Positions 32,372 to 43,974 of a stretch of DNA of 64,000 nucleotides are shown one piece after another. How positions within the stretch are numbered: the stretch's first letter is position 1; each line of letters starts with the position of its first letter. Made by a program: the position numbers and the translations under genes. The DNA comes from Apodospora peruviana. Lineage: Eukaryota > Ascomycota > Sordariomycetes > Sordariales > Lasiosphaeriaceae. The notes beneath the pieces are model-generated. The model had not been told where the DNA came from, ran no database searches, and saw only the letters and a program-made list of their open reading frames with translations. The stretch lies in NCBI GenBank assembly GCA_033439685.1, contig JAUEDM010000006.1, positions 1,364,001 to 1,428,000 on the forward strand. The letters are read 5' to 3'.

Positions 32372-33521
32372 CCTTTATCCGGCTGCCAAACGTGAAGGAA
32401 CCAGTGACCGTTCGCCAGTCGTAGCTCGACGAACGACCTCCAGCAATCTTTCGTCTTTGGCCGATATATGTTGGACTAAAGCGACGCGGTGTGGGCAAGT
32501 TTCTATCGTCATTCATGTCTAGCGGCTCGCCAGTCGGGGACCGAGGATTGACGGTGGACGCTTGGAAGGTGGTGGACTGGCAAAGGCAGCGAAGTATCAT
32601 ACTTTCCCAAACAAACTTGCATCACTCCGTACCATCACCGCATCTTTACTGCTTACCTATGTATGTGTCGCTTGGGGACTTTGGCCTGAGATTATGTAAA
32701 ATTGTTAGACTCCCAACCGCCAAGTGATCATGTCGCCAGTTCAATTTGGTGGAGTGCACGTTCCTTTATTGTCTCAGGCTTATATATCGTGTAGTAAAGA
32801 GAAGAATGTTTTATGTGACCTGCTTCCGATAGAGTTTACACACTAGCATTGGACTTCGGAGATTCCCCGGGTTCCCCAGATCCGCGTTGCGCCCCTTTCC
32901 AGATCGGCGGAGTTTCGGTGATGTGCTCTAGCCAGGGGGTCGGTCCGTCGAGATTGACGTCAAATGCAGGGGGGCACGTTTCTTTCGCATTCGATTTCGG
33001 CGCCACCTCCGAGCCGCCTTGGATCCGGCCGCCTGGAGCTGGTAGGGTTGGGGTTGGCGACGGTCATCGTGCCAGGTAGCTGAATTTGGTGTCAGTTTGA
33101 TTGGTTCAATCCCCTGCTACTGAGTGGGCCTCTCACAGCCACTCTGGAATCCATCAGCAGATGATGGTACCTTCCAGAACCACTTCGACGTCACAGGGAC
33201 AAACGGCGATGGGCGCGAATGCCCTGAAAAGCCAACACCTGATTAAAAATACCTCTTGTTGCTTTTATAAGTTTGTCCTTTCCGAAATCCATCACCCGCA
33301 TTTGTCATTTCTCGCTTTGCATCATCTCTCAAACCTCAAAACCTCGGCCGCTTTTTTATGCACCATCACATTTATCTCCAAGGCCTGACTATTGGAGCTA
33401 ACTCCGCATCCGCATTCTGCATCCACACTCAAGCAAACCAATATATTCGAGCAGACGGACATTTATCCGCTTACATTCCTCGTCATACTCTAAAAGGTTG
33501 ACAAAGAGGTAAGCCGCGGTC
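32372..33521. other. Intergenic region upstream of the RING gene
   Basis: About 1.15 kb. A 76-codon ORF at 32849-33079 lacks support. The last ~250 bases are pyrimidine-rich with TTTATAAG at 33264, consistent with a promoter and long 5' leader. Confidence 0.45.
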
Positions 33522-34790
33522 ATGTCGGACGCTACACATCACGACCGCGACACCATGTACTGCCACGGGTGTCACCACCAGTGGCAGAGGGAGGGAGACA
33601 GCATCGAGTGCCCTGCTTGCAGGGGCGCTTCGACAGAAATCGTTCGCGAGTCACCACCCCCGTCGAGTCATGGCACATCACTAACACACGACCTGCAGAT
33701 CAGCTCAGACGATGACCCGCGTCACTTCCACAACCAGCAGCCTGCTTCCGCTGCCAACATTACCAGTGCCTCTGCACCTGCAGCTGAGCCCACACCTGCG
33801 CCGGTGTATGGTCCGGGGCGTCCACCATCCACCGGCCCTGGATCTACCCCAAACAACAACAGCACCAATGGTCCAAACCGACCTCACCAACCCGAGATCC
33901 AGTTTATCTTCACCCCACAGGTGACATTCTTCACGACCATTGTCTCCAACCAGGCGCCTCCAGCACCAACCCAGCAGCAGCAGCAGCAGCAGCAGCAATC
34001 AGTTCTAACTGAAGTTCCACCCGCCAACGGCCCCGGCGCACCACCCGTGACGTGGTTTGGGATGCACTTCTTCACTCCGCGCTTCCACCAAGCCGGTCCT
34101 CCGCCGGCTCCGCCAACCACGGGCACGACCACAGGCACGAACAGCCCGCCAACCGGATCCGCCGATGGCGCTGCAACTGCCCAGCAACAGGAGCAGCAGC
34201 AGCAAACCACCACCCAAAACCAACCTCAACCGCAGCCAAATCCTCAGCAGCCCCAGCAGCATAGCGGCCCAGTCCCCATGTTCCCTGGCCCGGGACCGCT
34301 GGCAGGGGGTTTGATGGCCGCGCTGCACCTCGCGGCCCTCTTCGATCCCACCGGCCTCGGAATATTCGGCCAGCCCAACGGCGACGCAGTCTATTCCCAG
34401 GAGCAGCTCGACCGAATCATCACGTACCTGCGCGAAGCCCAAGGCCAGGGCGGCGGTGCACCGCCCGCCTCGCAGACGGCCATCGATAAACTGCAAACCA
34501 AAGAGGTTGACGAGGAGATGCTTGGCACCGCCGCCGGCGACAAGCCAAAGTGCGTTATCTGCGTGGACGAGATGGCCAAAGGCGAGAAGGTGGCGGTCCT
34601 GCCGTGCACCCATATCTTTCACGGGGAGTGCGTTACCCCCTGGCTGAAGCAGCATAATACCTGCCCTGTCTGTCGGAGGTCGATTGAGGAGCTTGAGCAG
34701 GGCAAGGGGGTTAAGCAGCATCAAGATGAGCACCAGGCCGAGCAGCAGCATGAGGCTGCCGCGCCGAATAACACAACCGGGTGTGTGTGA
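33522..34790 (+). CDS. RING-H2 E3 ubiquitin ligase (RNF115/126-like architecture), 422 aa
   Basis: Intronless. The N terminus has a zinc-ribbon (YCHGCHHQW...IECPACRG, about residues 12-35). A long Pro/Gln/Thr-rich linker follows, including a Q9 run from CAG repeats near 33970-34000. The C-terminal RING-H2 finger is CVICVDEMAKGEKVAVLPCT, HIFHGECVTPWL and CPVCRRSIEEL (about residues 343-385). An N-terminal zinc finger plus C-terminal RING-H2 is the layout of the RNF115/RNF126/BCA2 group, ubiquitin ligases that recruit ubiquitinated or misfolded cargo. Substrate unknown. The start GCGGTCATGTC is the first ATG after the leader. Confidence 0.92.
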   Translation: MSDATHHDRDTMYCHGCHHQWQREGDSIECPACRGASTEIVRESPPPSSHGTSLTHDLQISSDDDPRHFHNQQPASAANITSASAPAAEPTPAPVYGPGRPPSTGPGSTPNNNSTNGPNRPHQPEIQFIFTPQVTFFTTIVSNQAPPAPTQQQQQQQQQSVLTEVPPANGPGAPPVTWFGMHFFTPRFHQAGPPPAPPTTGTTTGTNSPPTGSADGAATAQQQEQQQQTTTQNQPQPQPNPQQPQQHSGPVPMFPGPGPLAGGLMAALHLAALFDPTGLGIFGQPNGDAVYSQEQLDRIITYLREAQGQGGGAPPASQTAIDKLQTKEVDEEMLGTAAGDKPKCVICVDEMAKGEKVAVLPCTHIFHGECVTPWLKQHNTCPVCRRSIEELEQGKGVKQHQDEHQAEQQHEAAAPNNTTGCV

Positions 34791-35818
34791 AGTGGCTGAT
34801 TCACTTGGTTGATGACGGCCGGACGAACCGAGGACGGTCGCTCACAGCCTGCACGATACATCGCCACTGCAGAGCGCGAGATATTTTCTCCACTCATTCT
34901 GATGGAACGAATGACGAACGATGCTTTTATGAGATATGGCCAGCAAAGATTTTTCAACGGCGCCTTGGCTTCTCTTTTTCATATTATTATATCCAAGACG
35001 CGGTGTTTTTCATACCAACCGAACCGCGACGAGATTCCGGGGGTCACGGAGACTGTTTAGCGTTGCTTTTTTTTTTTTTTTTTTTTCGTTTGTCTCTTGG
35101 CATTTGAGACATTGGCGTTTGGCGGTGGACTTATATATACATATACGATGAAGGTATTCTGGATGGATATGATTTGGGATTACCACCGATGGTTGCATCA
35201 TGGCATACAGAACAATGGGATCGGGACGGCGTTTTGTATTGGATTGTGGGGCATTGATTGGTTGCGTTGATGGTGTTCTACCAGCAAGTCAAGGAAGACA
35301 TGCATTGGCATTTGCGTCAATGATAGAACTAGGCATCTAGATATCACAAAGACTTGAGGTATTGCAGTAAGAAATAAATTTCTGGAACTCAAGAGTTTGA
35401 CTTGAGATCTGTTGACGCTTTGGCGACAGGATAGTATCTGCTCGGACTACAAGATTTTGATATACCCTAACCCGACCGTACTTCCACCGCGACATTAAGA
35501 CTGAAGTTTCCCCAATTCTGCTACAGTAGTATTTTCATTTTGTGACGATTGGAGTTTGTCATTTATGGGCCTGAATATGTACCAGATATGTTGATGATAC
35601 CTGGAGCCAAAAAATCAAGTTCATCTTTTAAAGACACATATTCTACATCTAATTTTACAGTGGGCTACCACGCACGTTAGATCGCAAGCATACGAGGCAA
35701 ATTGAGCCTAATTAGATGAGACACCTCGTTAGATGCTGAGAAGGTCTGCTTAGCTGGCTTTTATGTGGTGTTAAAAGTACGAGGAGTCATTAATCATCAT
35801 TTTCCCACCACCCCGTCT
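34791..35818. other. Intergenic region with a T20 tract
   Basis: About 1 kb of convergent 3' flanks. A run of 20 T lies at 35067-35086. No ORF with a recognisable domain. Confidence 0.5.
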
Positions 35819-36365
35819 TCAGTTTCGTCTGTCTTCCGTGCTCCGTGGCATGATAGGCTCTAGGCGGCCATCCGGGCCCCTGAAGGCCCATGATCCGTCC
35901 GGGTAGTCGATGAATTCTAGGGCTGATGTCACATGCTCGATGCCCTGTTCGTCGCGAATAGTCGTAACGACACGACCTGTCTGTTTGAAGGTCATGATCT
36001 CCGATTGAGTGTGATTCGACGTCATCTAAAACCTGCAGCTCAGCTTGGACCTGCTCAGCTTCCGTCTGGGGCTTTGCCAACTCGGCTGCTTGAGCAGCTG
36101 CATCGGCGCGCTCCCGCTCAGCATGTTCGTTTCCTCAAACTTCCATTTCCTCCCGTACGAATTCTTCGTACTCCTTGTCTTCCTCTTCCTCGCGTTTCTT
36201 GCGCTCTTCATCGTTTCTGCGCTGAGCCCTGGTCGCCTCCGTTAACATTTCGGCTGAGAATGAACCGGCTTCCGCTGACAGGGAAGGGTGGTTTCTTTGC
36301 ATGTGTCTCCTTAGATTATCTTTTCTGGAGAATACTTTCTCAGGACTACAATAGAGACAGGAGTA
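35819..36365 (-). pseudogene. Degenerate 3' continuation of the C2H2/TFIIB-like gene (after an in-frame TGA)
   Basis: Directly after the TGA at 36366-36368 the same frame continues as an obvious second zinc finger, YSCLYCSPEKVFSRKDNL RRHMQRNH (C-x2-C-x12-H-x4-H). A charged coiled coil follows (RNDEERKKREEEEDKEYEEF), then another in-frame TGA at 36135-36137, and the same frame goes on (HAERERADAAAQAAELAKPQ). From about 36025 a different frame is the better one (TGRVVTTIRDEQGIEHVTSA, EFIDYPDGSWAF) down to a stop at 35819. Coding quality beyond the stops implies that the gene once extended to about 35.8 kb, giving a protein ~180 residues longer. Confidence 0.7.
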
Positions 36366-39039
36366 TCAAAGCTCAGGGAAAGTCGTCCCAAGCAATGCCC
36401 TATGGTGCACCGCCATGTGCCTCCTATAAATGGAATTGCGGTATATTAGCTCCGGAACCATGCAACCAGTAAAGGGTTTGAGGGGAACATACTGCAAGTC
36501 TTTCCGGTAACGAAACTTCTTCGATTCTGGCGGACAGAATTCACATGCGAGATTGGGAGGGGGGCGCATTACTCTGTGAGAAGCCTGCTGGGTGTCTGGA
36601 GCATCGTCCTGCGAAGGGTCGTCCGGAAGGCGCATTTCGCCAGCTTCCACGTCCTGACTAATTCGCTCCAGTTCTTCTGCAATTTCTTTCGACATGGGAT
36701 CAAAAGTATCCTCGTCAGGCCCTTGGTCCGCGAAGGTTTTTTTCGGGGCACTAGTCTCCAACTCCTGCCTCTCAAGGGCGGCATCCGCCTCTTCCATCTC
36801 GCGCATAATGCGCTCAAGTTTCTCATCATCCATCTCATTATTATCGTCTAGCAAGGAAGTCTTGTCCTTGTTCTTCTCGTGCTCTTCCGCAGATATGTTT
36901 CTTCCGGCCAAGGATGTTGGCTGTTTTATTGGTTTTCGAAGACTGGGCTTCAGAGCTGGCGTTGTTGACGGGTCAGGCCCTGGAATTTCGGTTGTCCTTA
37001 ATTCAGTATCTTGTGTCCACTCGTCGCTCTCCCCGGCCAATGTTGGGTTCTGTGTGTTCAAGATATCATCGATAACTTTGAATGCGCGGCCGATCTCCTG
37101 CTTTGGTCGGCCTGTGACTTTCGCTATCTCACGAAAGGTTCTTGGGGTACCCCCATAACGGGAAACAGCATAAATAGAGGCGCCTCTGATGGCCTCTTGG
37201 GATATGCTCTTTGTCGCCTTGTGTTTCATCAGGACCAGGTTGAAAATATCGAAGGCAAGGCTAACGTCCCGGCGGGTTGTGTTGATTCTGCGACCTCGGT
37301 CTTCGATATGGCTATTGAGCTCTTCAACCCACTTCCCTATTGTCAACAAGTCCTAGACAGTGAGTGCTTGTCAGATCTCCTGCGTTCAAAGAGTGCATAT
37401 AAACGAGACCTAACTCGCGTTGGAGGTCAACATACCTCTGAAGTCATCTCCTGCTCTTGTTCTTTTAGTACTTCAGGCTCTTCGATATCCTCTGAGACTT
37501 TGCTCTCATCTGACTCTTCGCTCCCATCATCCTCACCGCCCTCGATATTTGGCAGAGCAAATAAAGCCAGCTCCTCCTGGTGCCGCCCAACGTGTCTCTG
37601 GTACTCCTTAACGGACGAAAGTGATTGAAGACACAGCGGACATGTTGAAGCTGCATCCAGCGGCTTGGGCCGCTCACTGAGTTGGACCAGAGTGTCCAAC
37701 CGCGCCTCATCAATAGCATTACTATGGGTTGTTGTGAGATGGTCTTTTATCGACTGATCAGACTGAAAGTTCTGAATACAACCAAATGAGCAGCTCCAGG
37801 TTCTCCAATGGTGCTGAAGTACATGCTGTATCCAGTGGTGGCGCCTCTCGAAGTCTTGTCCGGGGGTGGGACAGCTGGGTGAGAGACAGACATACGGTCG
37901 AAGGTCGCCGAAGACGTGGTGTCTAAATATTGAGTTAGTTGACGACGTTAGACAGGAGAATTGTAGGTGACGTACTTCCAAGTCCGCGTGGTGGTCGCGG
38001 ATATTATCATGTAGCAGAAGGGACACTCGAAGGGCCCTTTCTCAGCTTGCTCGGGCAGGGGCGGTACCCTGCGCTTACCAGCCGTCGAACTCGAAGCAAA
38101 TGATGTTTGCGAAAGACCTGCTTCGGATGATTGATCATCGTCCAGAACCGTCTGCGTGGTTTGCTCATTCGCAGACTCTCCTTCTTTGAGGTGTTTGGGG
38201 ACAGATGAGGCAATGGTACTGATTCCCGCTTCATCCATCTTGGAGGTGTCATCATCATCGAGACCATGCCCCAACTTCTGGCGATGTAGCTCTCTGTACT
38301 TGAAGTACTGTCGCCGAAGAGAAATGGCTCTTCCTAGGCGCTTAGCAACCACCTCATCAGAAACAGGGAATTTTTCTCTGACATGTAAGATGTCGAAGGG
38401 TTCGTGATGTGAGGTATCTGTTTTGGTTGACTGCCTGAAGCGATCGTGCGGAGCCGGATTGCGAATCGACACGGACAGTCTGAACAAACAGTCGACCACT
38501 TCCTTGATATCGGTGAAAATCTGCGAAAGTTCTGTCTCTCTGTTGGTGTTCACGTCCTCTAGATCAAGACTGTCCGCATCTGCCTCTGCATTGTAGAACA
38601 TCTCGACTCCATCCATGATCTCACGCCACTCTGCCCCTTGGTTGTGGTCCTCCAACTGGATTGGGTCTCCTTTAAGTATTGAATGAGCTATGGGACGTGT
38701 TTTTAGCAATCACTTTCCTATCGATGCTGTCTCAGGCTTGCCATCGCGAGACTTCAGGAAAGGGGACTTACCATCCTGTAACAACTCAACCAAGTCCTCC
38801 AATAGCTTCAGCACCTGCTTCCTAATGTTTGACGAATCTCGGAGGCGATACTCGAGCGAGCTTCTACCGGTTCGGGCCGCACCAATGTTTCCGGCCCAGA
38901 CCTTGAACCTCGCCAGCTCATCCTTCACACGGGGGACAGTCATATCGCCCACGGGATCAAAGTCGAGCTCTAGTGCTGTACATAGCAGCCGGAAGCCATC
39001 GAGTGATCCACGGACCCATGTCGCGATGACGGAATTCAT
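36366..39039 (-). CDS. AcuF-type C2H2 zinc-finger protein fused to a TFIIB-like cyclin fold, 5 exons, 794 aa to first stop
   Basis: Exons 39039-38772, 38687-37976, 37922-37436, 37352-36493 and 36423-36366 join in frame with GT-AG introns of 53-84 nt. Residues 1-~310 are helical, like the N-terminal part of fungal STAND/AcuF-type proteins (WVRGSLDGFRLLCTALELDF). Zinc-finger block: FECPFCYMII (~315), KHHVFGDLRPYVC, CPTPGQDFERRHHWIQHVL, CPLCLQSL...YQRHVGRHQEEL. An acidic linker follows. Exon 4 then holds a cyclin-like TFIIB core repeat (SISQEAIRGASIYAVSRYGG, PRTFREIAKVTGRPKQEIGR). A final finger, CEFC...KDLQRHMAVHH, is formed across intron 4. DNA or promoter binding is plausible but inferred. 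The TGA at 36366 looks premature (see the downstream entry). Confidence 0.78.
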
Positions 39040-39455
39040 CCTGGCTTTGTCAGTTCAGTCTCTTAATGGTTGAAGCTATCACAACCAAAATGATGCTGGG
39101 TGTTTGACCTGGATAGTTCAAGTTGTTCTTCAGTTTGAAGTGAGGGGCTTCCCTGTTCCACGACAGCTCGCTGCCTGCATCAAGCCCGCATATATGACCA
39201 CATTACCGCCCAATGGCATTAAAGCAGGCTGTATGCGGCGCAGTTGAGAGGCGAGAAAGTCTCGGGCGGGGTAATATCCTTTTCCCGATACTCTGATCAG
39301 TTCTAGTTGGATTCAGGTTCTTATCGCATGTATGCTTAACGGCAACCGACACACACAGTCAAGCTTGCGTTGTGTAAAACGCCCTGACCAAGCCGTCTAA
39401 CGCTAATCTCGAGAATAGACCATACCGATCTCCTGGCGATCATTCATCCGGCATC
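39040..39455. other. Divergent promoter region
   Basis: 416 bases between two divergently transcribed genes of self/non-self type (C2H2/TFIIB and DUF7580). No motif recognised. Confidence 0.5.
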
Positions 39456-41344
39456 ATGTCGGGCTTCGAAGTTGCTGGGGTAGTGCTCGGGAGCCTGCCG
39501 ATCCTCGTCGGAGCTCTGGAGCTGTACATGAAGGGAGCCGGCACCATGCAGAAATGGCGCTTCTACAAAAGAGAGCTCAAGAGCTTGATCAGAACGATCG
39601 AGACGGAGGAGGTGAAACTAAAGAACGTGTACGAGAAACTGCTCTGGGGGATCGCGCCAGCGGTTCAGATCGAGAAGATGATTGACGACCCGTTTGGCAA
39701 TTTGTGGAAGGAGAAAGAGATCTACGGCAGAGTTCGCCTGAGACTTTCCAACTCATTCCACATCTTTGAGAAGAGGGTGCTGGATATGAGGGATGCCGTT
39801 GACGAGATAAAGGAGAAGCTTGGGATCCAGACCGAGGGAACGGTGAGCCATGTCATGTCATCGCCAGCCAGCCAGCCACTCTGAACCTTTCGTTCTCATC
39901 CACCAAGAAAGGATAAGAATGGGCGCTAACAGAAATTCAGACACAATGGACTGAAAATGCCAGCGTCAGGCGTGAGCTCAAAAGAGCGTCCTTCATCCTT
40001 CAAAGAGCAAACTACCAGGAGCTGTTAACCCGAATCCGAGACGGAGTTTCAGACCTTGAGGGGTTAATCACCTCAGGGCTTGATATGGAGCCAAGCAGAC
40101 GCCGGCTCTCACAGGTCCGGCTGTGCAAGCTAATACGGACCGTATCTGGGAGCATATATCACGCTCTGCGATCTGCCGTAGCTTGCACATGCCCGAACCT
40201 CCACGAGGTGGGACTCCGATTAATGCCTCGCTCCGCCACAGCAATCTCCAAGGACGAAGACGAAGATATTATCAAGTCTCTAAGCTTCCAGATCGCCTTT
40301 TCATACGAATCAACAACCTTGGAGTCGGAATGTAATTCCTCAGGCCGCCTCAAAAGGTGGGGAGAACTCCTCGTCCGGCCGGCCGTACATGGAGAGCCAC
40401 CAAGTGCGCCAGTCACCCCTCCTTCTCCCCCTCCCCCTCGACAGCAAAGGAGTGTCAGATTCTCTGTTCCTACGAACACTAACGGTCCACCGAGTGGTTC
40501 TGTATTGAACCATCAGGCCACAACCGCCACTCTGATCATGGGGACATGCTGGATACCGATGACCGAGAGGATAGGTGATATACAAGATATTTGCCAACTC
40601 ATGCGGAAGTCATCAAAGCAACGAACGGGCGAGTGCTGTGGGCATATAACCGACGCATCGAGCCACGAGCGCCGGAAATACGGCGTCTACCCACACAGCA
40701 GCCTCGCCGATGGTGGCGACTGGTCTGTTGTCTCATTGCGACAAGTCTTGACGAACAGCCCAGGCACTGCTGGTCCCTCACTTCTCTACGGAGACAAGCT
40801 CCGTCTCGCTTGGACCATTGCTTCCAGTGTGCTACAGCTCCACGGCACACCCTGGATCTCTACCACGCCTACGCTCGGCGACATATACCTCGTCCAGAGG
40901 AACGGCCAGCCGTACTACCAAGATGCCTTTGTCCTCAAACATCTCCCAGAGGCACCGCCACCACCAACACAAATTCCTGCCACCACTACTACACCTACGG
41001 CAAAGAATATCACTCCACTTGCTCTCGGCGTCCTACTCGTTGAGCTCATTCTCGGGCAGACTATGGCGTCGTTTCGTCCATCACCACAAGGTCCTGATAT
41101 TAATCTGCCCACAGCCGCAAACAGCAGATCTGATCTGCTCGCCGATTATGACACGGCGATGAAATATCTGGACAGGGTGAACATGATTGGTGGCGCCAAC
41201 TACGAGAATGCCGTGCGGCGGTGCATCCGTGGCGGATACTATTATCAACCAAACTCGGACGTTGACGATGAGGTGCTTCAGACAGACGTATTTGTGGGGG
41301 TGGTCAGTTTACTTGAGGAAGACCTAAAGAACTCAACAGCGTGA
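39456..41344 (+). CDS. Fungal STAND-type N-terminal / DUF7580 pseudokinase-like protein, 596 aa
   Basis: Exon 1 is 39456-39842 and exon 2 is 39941-41344; the intron is GTGAGC...TTCAG. The N terminus MSGFEVAGVVLGSLPILVGAL followed by WRFYKRELKSLIRTIETEEV is the helical domain common to fungal prion-inhibition and STAND proteins. A Pro-rich linker lies around residues 305-330. The C-terminal half has the degenerate kinase-like DUF7580 pattern (LYGDKLRLAWTIASSVLQLHG, WISTTPTLGDIYLV, ITPLALGVLLVELILGQ, YENAVRRCIRGGYY). Kinase catalytic motifs (HRD, DFG) are not seen. Such proteins are linked to heterokaryon incompatibility and signalling scaffolds; that role is inference. Confidence 0.78.
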
Positions 41345-42640
41345 TATAAATATACCCCATTCTTCACGTCTATTCTACATTCGTAGGCCCCTCTGTATTT
41401 CGTATGCCCAACTTCGTCTCAGATTACCAGGCCGAAAGCACCTGGCCTACCAAGCATCATTCAATTGCGTTCTTCGGTGCCCACGGATTATCTGATATGT
41501 AAAGGCGGCAATGTATACACACCAGTACTTCAAACGACTGCCTTGTAGTCACAGCGCCTGTTGCAGTAGCAGGCCTTGTCCATAGTCTTCCATTCGTGTG
41601 GATATTAAATGAAACACCATGCTACCATAAGCATAAAGTATCTGGTGCGGAGCATGTACGCACCCGCAGGTAAAGATTGGGGTTTTGGGTCTCCGCGCTA
41701 TAACACAAAGTATTATTTTCTCCAAGGTGCTGTCCTGCATCTTCGGCGCCTGTTCTGATGCACATTAGAGCGAACAAGTCTTTGAGGTTCCATAGTCCGT
41801 AGTTCGAATCATTCCGGTGCGATGCAAGCTTGGGTCACGTCGATGTCACGCACCTCGGAAAAAGGCCACGAGGAACAGATCATGCGAGTCTTCAATAAAA
41901 ATCGAAGTCCGAGAAGCAGAAGATTAACTGTTTTGAGGGTCAAACGCCAGTTGAGATGAATAGGGGCAAGAAATTATACCTTGGTGTTGGTTCCTGACCC
42001 CAACATGGCCAATAAGATGAAGATCCGAGCCTTGTGCGAGGCGAATGTAAGGCCCGTACATATATATACTTATGTAACATTAGATGCAGTAATTAGGTGG
42101 TGGGACGCTGCCATCAACGACCATTCTCTCACAAGGCGCAAGTAGCAAGCGTCATGAATGTCGTTAATAATATTACCTGGTACCATAGCCAAACATGATC
42201 CGAGCAAGTCCGAGATCGCGTCATTACTACTATTGATGTGTGATGAGCATCAGCCTAGCCAGCTCGCCTTCTGAATGCTGGCACCTATTAAGTCTAGTGC
42301 TATCATCACATTGTATACGCAGGTACATATCTTCACATTTCTTTCTTTGCTATGGCGAGGCTATCTCAACTTCCGGCAAAAAATGCTATCTGGCTAGATC
42401 AAATATGCCTAGGTAAAGTCCTTGGTAAAGTAACATCATAGAAGCTACATACCTGAGTTAGACCCTCAGGGTCAAGAGAGTCAATGTAAGTACGGCTTGT
42501 TTACTATATATTCCGCCTAATGCCCATATGTCCCATACAACCCGCCAGGACACATCCCATCTCTCCGACACCTTCTCTCCACAACTCAAGTTCATCATCT
42601 CAAGTTTCAACCCAAACACCGCAACCCCAAAACAAACAAT
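41345..42640. other. Intergenic region upstream of the terpene synthase gene
   Basis: About 1.3 kb. AT-rich, several short ORFs, none supported. A TATATATAC stretch near 42062 and a TATATATT at ~42505 lie upstream of the synthase start; the latter is about 135 bases before the ATG and could be the promoter. Confidence 0.45.
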
Positions 42641-43974
42641 ATGGCAGCCCTCAACAAACTAGACACCGTTCCCGCTCTTCACAATGGTCGCAAGGACACC
42701 ACCACCAAGAACGGCAACGGCGTCGGTGGCCACGTCCGCTCCTCGCGGGTGGACACCTGGATCTACCCAAAGGAGGTCGAGAACGACCTCCAGGGCATCC
42801 CGGGCCTCTCAGAGGACGCGATCCGCGAAACCCTCGCGGCGTCGTGGGAGTACACGCGGTGCGTGATACCGGCCTACACCAACTGGGACCGGTATCTGGC
42901 CTTCTACCGGGTCATCATCATCGGGATCGTGGCCGAGTTCAACGGTTCCCTGATAAACGTTTCGAGCAGCGACCACATCCTCGGCTACGACATGGGCGAG
43001 CTTTACGATACCCTGTTTGGCGAGCTCCCTGGGTCTGCCCGCGACGAGATGGCGCGCGATTATCGGACTTTCTTGCTTACCACGGCCGAGAAGACCAGTA
43101 ACAGGTTAGCTAACCCCTCTCCTCCACCTATCTCAAACAATATCATATAATTCTATTCATGTATGTTAGACGCGATTCGGAACTCTTCAGAAGATTCGTC
43201 AACGCGCTGGCCGTCTCCCCAAAAACATGGTTCCGCATTCGCGACGCGGACGCCCTGTCGCGGTTCACGCTGGTCGCTGCACTGACGTGCAACGATTTCA
43301 CGACCATCTGGTTTTCTGAGGACCAATTCCAGATCCTTGCCGAGATCGCGGGTACCCTGTACGATGCCGTGGCGTTCTTCAAGCACCGCGCCGAGGGCGA
43401 GACCAACAACACGTACGCGTACGTCGACCCGTCCTTACGGGAAGACGCGTACCGCCGCGCGCGCGAGGTGCTCTGGGCGCTGGACGTCGCGTGGGCACGG
43501 TCGCGTGGGCACCTGCATGCCATCAACTTTATTCGGTTGGTTGGTGGTCCCGTGCACATGATGATGCGGCGGTACCGGTTCATTGAGGACGGGCTGGTGA
43601 TTGGGAAGCCTGAGACGGATGATGTGGTGGATTTGGCAAGGGACCATTACAAGTTGTGGAATAGGGTTGATTCTTTGGTACAGGGGGGTGACGGCGAGAG
43701 TAAAGATGAGGGGAGTTATCTGGATGCCATCAGGCAGAAGGATAGGTTGCTGTATGACGGCTTGGCCGACTTGTTGCAGGAGGCCGGGGCGGGAAAGGAG
43801 AGGTGTGGGGAGTGTCGGTACAAGATGAGTTACGGTGCGGAGAGGTCGGGACAGTTTGGTGGTGTTGAGCTTTGCGAGGAGTGTAGAAAGGGGTGGGGGG
43901 TCTACATTGCATCGTTGCCGCAGCGGGCTGCCGAGGCGTTTCCTGAGATTCGGGGGACTCAGTTGCGGCTTTGA
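42641..43974 (+). CDS. ABA3-type sesquiterpene synthase (alpha-ionylideneethane synthase family), 422 aa
   Basis: Exon 1 is 42641-43104 and exon 2 is 43170-43974, with a 65-nt GTTAGC...TTAG intron. The protein shows DTWIYPKEVENDLQGIPG, SWEYTRCVIPAYTNWDRYLA, MARDYRTFLLTTAEKTSNRR, LFRRFVNALAVSPKTWFRIRD and AVAFFKHRAEGETNNTYAYV. I recognise this as the family of Botrytis ABA3, the unusual synthase that converts farnesyl diphosphate to alpha-ionylideneethane, the first committed step to abscisic acid in fungi. No DDxxD motif is present, as in that family. The C terminus carries two Cys pairs (CGECRYKMSYGAE, VELCEECRKGW), a zinc-ribbon-like feature also kept in the family. A P450 follows 930 bp downstream on the same strand. 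Recognition rests on memory of the family, so product specificity is unproven. Confidence 0.86.

Noticed and set aside
41761..41830. tRNA-like GTTCGAATC T-loop near 41812
   Set aside because: No acceptor stem, D arm or anticodon arm could be folded around it.
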